This document shows positions 7,013 to 13,263 of a DNA stretch of 13,263 nt, piece after piece (the first letter of the stretch is position 1; every line of letters starts with the position of its first letter). Both the position numbers and the translations under genes were made by a program. The DNA lies in assembly GCA_003731675.1 (NCBI GenBank), contig RCNQ01000270.1, positions 1 to 13,263 of the forward strand, written 5' to 3'. This stretch comes from Bacteroidetes/Chlorobi group bacterium ChocPot_Mid. GTDB lineage: Bacteria > Bacteroidota > Ignavibacteria > Kapaibacteriales > UBA2268. Below the pieces are notes generated by a model. It was not told where the DNA came from. It ran no database searches and was given only the letters and a program-made list of their open reading frames with translations.

Positions 7013-8422
7013 ATGAACGTACTGATTAGTGACGACAACAAAGAATACTGCACAACAATTGCCGATATTGTTCAATCTTTTGGTTACTCGACAGAAATTA
7101 TCGTAAATCCTCAGGATACCATTAACTTCTTAAACAAAAAACACCAAAACATCGGTGTTGCATTACTCGACATTGAATTTGGTCCCGACTCAAAACTCAA
7201 CGGTTTAGATATACTCGAGCATTGCAGACACAATTTCCCTGAACTTCCAGTAGTTATGATTACAGGTAAAGGCTCAATCGAAACTGCTGTCAAAGCCACA
7301 AAACTTGGTGCTATGAATTTCATCGAAAAAAGTGTTATAAATAAAAATAAAATTAAAGAAGTTCTGGACAGTGCCGCTAACCGCTATGGTGCCGCTAATC
7401 AAGCAAAAGAAATTAAACTCTTCCTCGAATCTCAGGGTATTTATGGTAGTAGCAAAACCATCCTCGACTTGGGCGATTCCATTTACCGTTACGGTAGAAC
7501 CGACTTAAACGTTTTAATTACCGGAGAAACAGGTACAGGAAAAAAATTAGTTGCAAATGCTATTCACTCCGCTTCCCGCAGGTCCAAATATCCCCTGATT
7601 ACTGTTGATATTCCGAATATCCCACGAGAATTATTCCAAAGTGAACTTTTCGGACATAACAAAGGTTCCTTTACCGGTGCTATGGACACAAAAAAAGGTC
7701 TCTTCCACCAGGCAAACCGTGGAACACTCTTCCTCGATGAAATTGGCGATTTATCATTAGAACTACAATCAAATCTTTTCATCCCTATTGAAGAAAAAAC
7801 AATTCGAAAAGTCGGCTCAACCGAAGGTGAAGAAATTGACGTCAGATTCATCTCTGCAACCGATAAAGACCTCCTCTCTGCAATGAATGAAGGAAGATTC
7901 AGAGAACAACTCTATCACCGTTTGAGAGAATGCGAAATACACATCCCCGCTCTCAGAGAACGAAAAGAAGATATTCCCGAACTTATTGAATATTATACAA
8001 GAAAAAACAATGCTGATTACGACCAGTCCAAATATTTCGCCCCTTCCACTATTGAGTATATGCAGGAACAGGATTGGCCCGGCAATGTCAGAGAACTTTC
8101 AAGTGTTGTACGTGTGGCACTGCAAACCTCTCAAAACGAAGAAATAGAAATTACAGATATTCACAAAATTATCCTTTCTTCAAAACCTTCGAACTCATCA
8201 AAAAAATTCGATGGCTCTTTGATTTCTACAGATAAAACTCTTAAAGAAGATATCGAATCTGTCGATAAAAAGAAAATTGAAGCTACACTTGAAATCTGTA
8301 ACGGCAACGTAAGCAAATCCGCTGTTCTGCTCGATGTCAGTCGTGAAACCTTACACAACAAAATCAGAAAATATGGCATTAATGTTCAAAACTATCGTAT
8401 TAAAAAAAGTGAAAGGAAATAA
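7013..8422 (+). CDS. NtrC-family sigma-54-dependent response regulator
   Basis: This 469-aa two-component transcription activator has three domains. The receiver (about 1-120) has acidic D7/D8, phosphoacceptor D53, T84 and K106, all expected for an active phosphoswitch. The AAA+ sigma-54 interaction domain (about 143-370) has Walker A G-E-T-G-T-G-K-K (171-178), the sigma-54-contacting loop G-S-F-T-G-A (218-223; Ser for the common Ala), Walker B F-L-D-E-I-G (240-245), F-R-E-Q-L-Y-H-R-L (296-304) and W-P-G-N-V-R-E-L (355-362). The Fis-type helix-turn-helix is near 422-456. It should activate RNA polymerase-sigma-54 promoters after phosphorylation. GAAGGTG sits 5-6 nt before ATG 7013. The partner kinase is not in the window. 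The close lipoprotein upstream suggests an envelope-related signal, and targets cannot be deduced. Confidence 0.93.
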   Translation: MNVLISDDNKEYCTTIADIVQSFGYSTEIIVNPQDTINFLNKKHQNIGVALLDIEFGPDSKLNGLDILEHCRHNFPELPVVMITGKGSIETAVKATKLGAMNFIEKSVINKNKIKEVLDSAANRYGAANQAKEIKLFLESQGIYGSSKTILDLGDSIYRYGRTDLNVLITGETGTGKKLVANAIHSASRRSKYPLITVDIPNIPRELFQSELFGHNKGSFTGAMDTKKGLFHQANRGTLFLDEIGDLSLELQSNLFIPIEEKTIRKVGSTEGEEIDVRFISATDKDLLSAMNEGRFREQLYHRLRECEIHIPALRERKEDIPELIEYYTRKNNADYDQSKYFAPSTIEYMQEQDWPGNVRELSSVVRVALQTSQNEEIEITDIHKIILSSKPSNSSKKFDGSLISTDKTLKEDIESVDKKKIEATLEICNGNVSKSAVLLDVSRETLHNKIRKYGINVQNYRIKKSERK

Positions 8423-8475
8423 TTTTATCTGATGTTTATTTTCCCTTCAATTCATCTTAAAAATTGAGTAATATT

Positions 8476-11376
8476 ATGAAAAAAATTTATCTTGTTGACG
8501 GTATGTCACTCGTTTTCAGAGCATATCATGCCATGCAATCCTCAGGTCTCAAATCCCCTGCAGGTGAACCTACTGCCGCTGTTTTCGGATTTGTCAATAT
8601 CATTACATCTCTTATCGAAAAAGAAAAACCTGAAAATATCATTGTTGTTTTCGACAGAAAAGAACCCACTTTCCGTCACAAAAAATACCCTTTATACAAA
8701 GCAAATCGCGATGAATTCCCCGAAGAACTTGTCCCACAAATGACAAGAATAAAAGAATTCCTCGATTATGCCAACATTCCGAGAACAGAACTCGCAGGAT
8801 ATGAAGCTGACGATATTATTGGCACTCTCTCAAAAATTGCTTCTGACAATAGTATTCAAGTCGTTTGCATTACTGCTGACAAAGATTTCTATCAACTTGT
8901 TAATGATAAAGTAAAACTATACAAACCTTCGAGAACAAAAAAAGACGATTTCGACATTGTTGATATCGAAGAAGTCAAAAAGAAATTTGGTGTGACACCA
9001 GATAAAGTCATTGATGTCTTGGCAATTCTCGGTGACTCTTCTGATAACATCCCAGGCGTTAAAGGAATTGGAGAAAAAACAGCAATTCCTTTAATCCAAA
9101 AATATGGTACTCTCGAAAACCTCTATGAACATTTAGACGAAATCAATAAACAAGCTGTTAAAGAAAAATTTATCGAAAATAAAGATAAAGCAATCTTATC
9201 AAAAGATTTAGTCACTATTGACACCAACGCACCGATTGATGAAAATCTTCTAAATATTCAGTTACAAAATCCTGATTACAAAAAACTCGATGAGCTATTC
9301 ACTACGCTTGGATTCAGAACCATCCGTGAAAAATGGCTCAGAAAAGCTCAAAATAACGAATCTCTTATTGGCATTTCTCAACCATTCCCTTCAGAAAGTA
9401 AAATTCCTTCTACTGATACTGAAGAAATTAATATTGAAACTCAAACTCAATCCTCATCAGTTGATACTATCAATGATATTGACAAAAAATACTCTCTGAT
9501 TGATGACATTGATAAATTCAATACGATGATAAATGAATTAGGTGTTCCAAAAATTTTAGCCGTTGATATCGAAACCAGCTCACTCGACCGTTTAACCTGC
9601 GAAATTGTTGGAATATCCCTTTCTGCAAAGGAAAACAGAGCTTTCTACATTGCTGTTGATGATGACAACCCAAAAATAAATCCTCAACCTTTCTTCGACG
9701 AACAAGGTCAGGGTGATTTATTTCAGGTCTCTTTTAATACTCAGACTCCTGATAAAAAATCAGATTTTAAAACAATCCCGATTTCCCAAATCAAAAATGC
9801 TTTAAACAATTTACTATCTAATCAAAACATTGGAAAATGCGGGCAAAACATCAAATTCGATGCCTTCATTTTAAAAAGATATGGTATCGAAGTTACACCA
9901 ATCATTTTCGATTCAATGATTGCTTCCTACTTGCTTAATCCTGACGACAGACATAATCTCGACGCTCTTTCTCAAAAATGGCTGCATTATTCACCTATCC
10001 CCATCTCCACTTTAATCGGTGAAAAGAAAAGCAAACAAATTTCCATGAAAGACATCAACCCTACTGAAATCTCTGATTATGCTTGTGAAGATGCAGACCT
10101 TGCTCTCAAACTCCATAATTTACTCAGTAATGAATTAATTAAAGAAAAGCTCGATAAATTAGCAAATGAAATAGAATTCCCTCTTATTGAAGTTCTTACT
10201 CGTATGGAATTCAACGGTATCGCCATTGACACCCACTTCCTGAAGGATTTAGCGATTCAAATAAATTCAGAAATTAAAGAATTAACAAAAAAAATATATA
10301 ATGAAGCTGGAACAGAATTCAACATTGATTCTCCAAAGCAACTTGCACATATCCTTTTCGAAAAATTAATGTTGCCTACTACAAAAAAAATTAAAACAGG
10401 ATATAGCACTGATGTTCAGGTCCTTTCAGAATTAGCTCCTATGTACCCTATTGCTGAATATCTTCTGGAATACAGACAACTTGTAAAATTAATATCCACA
10501 TATATTGAATCTCTGCCAAAAATGATTTACCCTGTCACTGGAAGAATTCACACAACATACAACCAAACAATAGCCGCGACAGGAAGACTTTCGTCCACTG
10601 AACCCAATTTGCAAAACATACCAATCCGTACTGATAAAGGCAGTCTCGTTAGAAAAGCTTTTATCCCGGAAAACGATAGTAACGTCATTCTGTCTGCTGA
10701 CTATTCCCAAATTGAACTTAGAATCATGGCTTATTATTCTCAGGATGATTACCTTATTTCTGCATTCAAAAGAGGTCTTGATATTCACGCTACAACCGCC
10801 GCTAACCTCTTCGACAAAAGACTCGATGAAGTTGATTCTAAAATGAGAAGAGTTGCAAAAACTGTTAACTTCGGAATTATGTATGGCTTGGGTAGTTTCG
10901 GTCTTGCCCAGCGTTTAGGAATTAGCAGGTCTGAAGGTAAAGAAATTATCGAAAATTACTTTAAAAAATATCCGGGTATCAAAAGATACATGGAAGATAC
11001 TATTAACTCTACAAGAAAAAAAGGATATGCCGAAACACTTCTTGGCAGAAGACGCTTTTTCCCTGACATTTTAAGCAAAAACAACAATTTACGCACCGCC
11101 GCTGAACGTGCCGCCATCAACATGCCTATTCAGGGTACTGCTTCAGATATTCTCAAAATCGCAATGATTAAACTCGATTCTGCTCTTCGCAAATATAATC
11201 TGAAATCCCTGATGATGTTGCAGGTTCACGACGAATTAGTCTTTGAAGTTCCAAAATTTGAAATTGATAAAATGACTTCTCTTGTCAAGCAAGAAATGGA
11301 AAATGCTTTTCCTCTTGGAGATGTCCCTCTCATTGCCGAAGTTGGTATTGGCAACAATTGGTTCGAAGCTCATTGA
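8476..11376 (+). CDS. polA: DNA polymerase I
   Basis: Repair and Okazaki-fragment polymerase with all three activities apparently intact (966 aa; E. coli 928). The 5' nuclease (about 1-290) shows Y-L-V-D-G, Y-E-A-D-D and G-D-S-S-D-N-I-P-G-V. The 3'-5' exonuclease keeps D364-I-E366, D462 (N-I-K-F-D) and Y535-x3-D539, so proofreading should work. The polymerase has motif A with D742, motif B R792-x2-K795-x3-F799-x3-Y803, and motif C H918-D919-E920; Phe799 is the dideoxy-discriminating form. A Gln/Asp/Ser-rich insertion (about 396-433) interrupts the exonuclease domain and contains Q-G-D-L-F (412-416). An in-frame TTG at 8464 would add four residues. I prefer ATG 8476 because M-K-K-I-Y-L-V-D-G is the usual beginning, though neither start has a good Shine-Dalgarno. 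It lies 53 nt after the response regulator. Confidence 0.96.
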   Translation: MKKIYLVDGMSLVFRAYHAMQSSGLKSPAGEPTAAVFGFVNIITSLIEKEKPENIIVVFDRKEPTFRHKKYPLYKANRDEFPEELVPQMTRIKEFLDYANIPRTELAGYEADDIIGTLSKIASDNSIQVVCITADKDFYQLVNDKVKLYKPSRTKKDDFDIVDIEEVKKKFGVTPDKVIDVLAILGDSSDNIPGVKGIGEKTAIPLIQKYGTLENLYEHLDEINKQAVKEKFIENKDKAILSKDLVTIDTNAPIDENLLNIQLQNPDYKKLDELFTTLGFRTIREKWLRKAQNNESLIGISQPFPSESKIPSTDTEEINIETQTQSSSVDTINDIDKKYSLIDDIDKFNTMINELGVPKILAVDIETSSLDRLTCEIVGISLSAKENRAFYIAVDDDNPKINPQPFFDEQGQGDLFQVSFNTQTPDKKSDFKTIPISQIKNALNNLLSNQNIGKCGQNIKFDAFILKRYGIEVTPIIFDSMIASYLLNPDDRHNLDALSQKWLHYSPIPISTLIGEKKSKQISMKDINPTEISDYACEDADLALKLHNLLSNELIKEKLDKLANEIEFPLIEVLTRMEFNGIAIDTHFLKDLAIQINSEIKELTKKIYNEAGTEFNIDSPKQLAHILFEKLMLPTTKKIKTGYSTDVQVLSELAPMYPIAEYLLEYRQLVKLISTYIESLPKMIYPVTGRIHTTYNQTIAATGRLSSTEPNLQNIPIRTDKGSLVRKAFIPENDSNVILSADYSQIELRIMAYYSQDDYLISAFKRGLDIHATTAANLFDKRLDEVDSKMRRVAKTVNFGIMYGLGSFGLAQRLGISRSEGKEIIENYFKKYPGIKRYMEDTINSTRKKGYAETLLGRRRFFPDILSKNNNLRTAAERAAINMPIQGTASDILKIAMIKLDSALRKYNLKSLMMLQVHDELVFEVPKFEIDKMTSLVKQEMENAFPLGDVPLIAEVGIGNNWFEAH

Positions 11377-11383
11377 TACAAAA

Positions 11384-13006
11384 TCATTTTTCTAAATCTT
11401 CCGGTAATTTCGGCTCTACCATTACCACTTCTTCTTTAGTCATTACAACACTCCCTGTGTTGGCACCCTTTGGTTTTCTAACATACTTTTTTTGCGTATA
11501 AGCTACAGGAACATATTTTGCATTCCTTGCCTGAGAGTAATAAGCCGCTATTGATGCAGTTTTCTTCATTATCTCCTTCGGCGGTTTTTCATCTTTGATA
11601 ATTCGCAACACTACATGAGAGCCACCGGAACCTCTTGCATGAAACCAATAGTCATTCGGCTTTGCAAACTTCATTGTTAGTTCATCATTGTTGGAAGCAT
11701 TTCTTCCGACATAAACAATATACCCTTCACCCAAATTAAATTCCCTGAATTTTGTTGCTGTATTCTCCTGAATATCCATAGTTTTATTCCCTGTAATCTC
11801 CTTTAATTTCTTTCCCGTTATTTCAAGTTCCCTGTATGTCTCAGCTTCATTGAGCAATTTCATCGCATTTTCAATTCTAATTAATTTTAACTCCAAATCA
11901 GGTAATCTCTTTTTCCTGATTCTATATTCCTCTTTTGCCTTACGCGATTTTTCAAAATACTTATTGGCATTTTCAAGTATATTCTTCTTATCATCTAAAG
12001 GTATTTCAATCTCTTTACCTTCATAATCCTTCAATATAATTTCCTTAATAGACTTGTTTTTAGGATTTGGATATGAAAGTAACAATTCCCCAAATAACCT
12101 GTATTTGTCTGCCCTCTCAACAATAGATGCTTCATCTCTTAACATTTCAATATTCTTCTCCAACCTGCTTTTTTCTCTTCTGAGTTTACCAAACAACTCC
12201 TTATACAAAGAATTATAACTTTGCTTTCGTATATCAGAAAAAACTCTTCTCGCAATTGCATCACTTACATTACTAAACTTTTCTTTCCAATTGGAATATT
12301 TCATTAAAGGTATCAAACTCAATAGCAGACCATCTTCAGTCTCATAATGATAATATTCGCTCGTTTCAAAACATTCTGCCCTAACTCTTTCAGCTGTTGA
12401 TAAAATTAAATCCATTTTTTCTTCACTTAGCTCCTGCAAAATTGAATCAGCAGTAATTTCAACACGATACAAAATCTCTTCAGCATAATATCTTCCCAAA
12501 TTATAACTGCATTTTGACAAAGCATCAATAATCTTTGAATCCTTTGCGAATTGTGCAATTTCAGGCATATTCGGTTTCGGCAAATCCAACTCACTTCCAA
12601 TATATTCCTTCCTTGCCTTCAAAGATTCAATTATAATTCCTCCATGATTAACAGCAAACAAGTTACTATTTGAACCACCAAATAGATAAATAAATATTTT
12701 TGTGTTTAATAAATCTAATTGAATAATCCTGTTATTCTCATGCAAAAATACATTCTGTAAAACCTCACCAACAACAGAATCAAATAAATCAACTGTATTT
12801 TTCCTCGCTCGTGAATAATCCTTTTTCAGAAACAATGAAGTATTAGGTTGTGAACCAAAATAAAGCAAATAATAATCATTAATCCCGTCGCTAAACTTAA
12901 AAACCAGTGAATTCCTTTCCTGCGAAAAACACTCTTCCAACCTGCAACCGATTAACGATTGCAACTCTTTTACAACATGATACAATGTATAATAATGTAT
13001 TATCAT
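11384..13006 (-). CDS. rqcH: NFACT / RqcH-like ribosome-associated quality control protein
   Basis: Members of this family (Rqc2/NEMF, bacterial RqcH, formerly FbpA 'fibronectin-binding') bind obstructed 50S-peptidyl-tRNA complexes; RqcH recruits Ala-tRNA to add poly-Ala tails. The 540-aa protein has NFACT-N (about 1-190), a charged helical/coiled-coil middle (about 255-400, with L-R-R-E-K-S-R-L-E-K) and NFACT-R (about 425-510) with D-Y-W-F-H-A-R-G (452-459) and G-S-H-V-V (462-466). The beginning (H-Y-Y-T-L, C-F-S-Q-E) resembles Bacteroidota members. At the position I align with the D-R motif (D97-R98 in B. subtilis) it reads N92-R93, so alanine tailing may be altered or absent. Its ATG overlaps the TGA of the transporter gene by 4 bp, suggesting translational coupling. 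Its stop is 7 nt from the convergent polA stop. Confidence 0.9.
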   Translation of the reverse strand: MIIHYYTLYHVVKELQSLIGCRLEECFSQERNSLVFKFSDGINDYYLLYFGSQPNTSLFLKKDYSRARKNTVDLFDSVVGEVLQNVFLHENNRIIQLDLLNTKIFIYLFGGSNSNLFAVNHGGIIIESLKARKEYIGSELDLPKPNMPEIAQFAKDSKIIDALSKCSYNLGRYYAEEILYRVEITADSILQELSEEKMDLILSTAERVRAECFETSEYYHYETEDGLLLSLIPLMKYSNWKEKFSNVSDAIARRVFSDIRKQSYNSLYKELFGKLRREKSRLEKNIEMLRDEASIVERADKYRLFGELLLSYPNPKNKSIKEIILKDYEGKEIEIPLDDKKNILENANKYFEKSRKAKEEYRIRKKRLPDLELKLIRIENAMKLLNEAETYRELEITGKKLKEITGNKTMDIQENTATKFREFNLGEGYIVYVGRNASNNDELTMKFAKPNDYWFHARGSGGSHVVLRIIKDEKPPKEIMKKTASIAAYYSQARNAKYVPVAYTQKKYVRKPKGANTGSVVMTKEEVVMVEPKLPEDLEK

Positions 13007-13263
13007 CTCACTCTTTTAATCTGCTGAATTAATATTCCTGAAATTATCAGTATCAAACCAAACAACGAACTTATATGAATTGCTTCGTGCAATATCAACG
13101 CAATAAATATCAAAGATAAAAACGGTGACAGATAAATCAGATTGCTCACTTTGGCTGTTGTTTCCGAATACTTCAAAGCCAATAACCAAAGTACAAATGT
13201 TACTCCCATTTCAAAACATCCTATGTAAACTCCAGACAGTATTCCTGTTATTTCAGGTAATCT
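13003..13263 (-). CDS. EamA/DMT-family transporter, C-terminal part (partial)
   Basis: The frame is open to the window edge, so the start lies beyond it; 86 codons are visible. The segment I-G-C-F-E-M-G-V-T-F-V-L-W followed by A-L-K-Y-S matches the end of the second EamA repeat of drug/metabolite transporters. Three hydrophobic helices can be seen (around G-V-Y-I-G through L-L-A-L; L-I-Y-L-S-P-F-L-S-L-I-F; and L-F-G-L-I-L-I-I-S-G-I-L-I), then a short basic tail K-R-V-R. It should be an inner-membrane small-molecule exporter or permease; substrates in this family cannot be read from sequence. The TGA stop overlaps the NFACT start as ATGA, implying one operon. Confidence 0.87.
   Translation of the reverse strand, partial: RLPEITGILSGVYIGCFEMGVTFVLWLLALKYSETTAKVSNLIYLSPFLSLIFIALILHEAIHISSLFGLILIISGILIQQIKRVR

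Noticed and set aside
6785..7075. Minus-strand open frame across the lipoprotein end and regulator start
   Set aside because: It crosses two well-supported + strand genes and their ribosome binding site, and its product shows no family signature.
8115..8131. TGGCAC followed by TGC, resembling part of a sigma-54 promoter
   Set aside because: It lies within the conserved AAA+ coding sequence of the regulator and the -12 spacing is wrong.
8411..8448. Imperfect inverted repeat between the response regulator and polA (GAAAGGAAATAA with TTATTTTCCCTTC)
   Set aside because: It needs a mismatch and a bulge, has a 13-nt loop and no U-tract, so I do not call it a terminator.
8464..8475. TTG start adding M-S-N-I to PolA
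   Set aside because: The ATG at 8476 begins exactly at the conserved PolA N-terminus, and the TTG has no better ribosome site.
2641..9600. Frequent GATATCGAA / ATCGAA words that look like dispersed repeats
   Set aside because: They are in-frame Asp-Ile-Glu or Ile-Glu codons reflecting codon preference, not repeats.
10489..10788. Minus-strand 99-codon frame in polA
   Set aside because: It is the antisense of the conserved polymerase region around motif A; a shadow frame.
1..13263. CRISPR arrays, insertion sequences, tRNA or rRNA genes, phage or toxin-antitoxin modules
   Set aside because: I looked through all gaps and gene products on both strands and saw no regularly spaced repeats, transposase motifs, cloverleaf-like segments or relevant small gene pairs.

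Overview
The window is about two-thirds A+T, densely coded, and carries ordinary chromosomal housekeeping genes. Several traits point to the Bacteroidota/Ignavibacteriota/Chlorobiota (FCB) group: a TonB C-terminal domain on a VIT/VWA protein, the N-terminal style of the NFACT protein, a lipoprotein with an F-V-A-C lipobox, and a PolA with an insertion in its exonuclease domain. This placement is inferred from protein style only; no rRNA or tRNA is present. TGA is used as a stop (polA and NFACT), so the standard bacterial code applies.

Layout. (1) At 1-236 is the 3' end of a + strand gene whose product ends like an outer-membrane beta-barrel. It converges on a 43-codon minus-strand ORF (244-375) with a strong ribosome binding site. 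(2) An AT-rich divergent spacer (376-607) leads to a secreted VIT-VWA-TonB_C protein (608-2974). (3) An asparagine-synthetase-like protein without the N-terminal catalytic Cys follows (3098-4834, TTG start). (4) Next are glutamyl-tRNA synthetase gltX (4979-6430), an unrecognised lipoprotein (6489-6998), an NtrC-type sigma-54-dependent response regulator (7013-8422) and DNA polymerase I polA (8476-11376), all on the + strand with short gaps. (5) On the minus strand, an EamA/DMT transporter (cut by the window end) overlaps an NFACT/RqcH-type protein (11384-13006) by 4 bp. This pair runs tail-to-tail into polA with a 7-nt gap.

How the genes work together. gltX, polA and the NFACT gene serve translation, DNA replication/repair and ribosome quality control. 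They are neighbours without an obvious shared pathway. The lipoprotein and response regulator are probably co-transcribed (14-nt gap) and may form a small envelope-sensing unit, but no histidine kinase is visible. I do not see a defence system, CRISPR array, insertion sequence, prophage or biosynthetic cluster. The most interesting points lie inside individual proteins: the VIT-VWA-TonB_C fusion, a glutaminase-dead Asn-synthetase homologue, a candidate beta-clamp-binding peptide in PolA, and an Asn in place of the expected Asp of the RqcH D-R motif.
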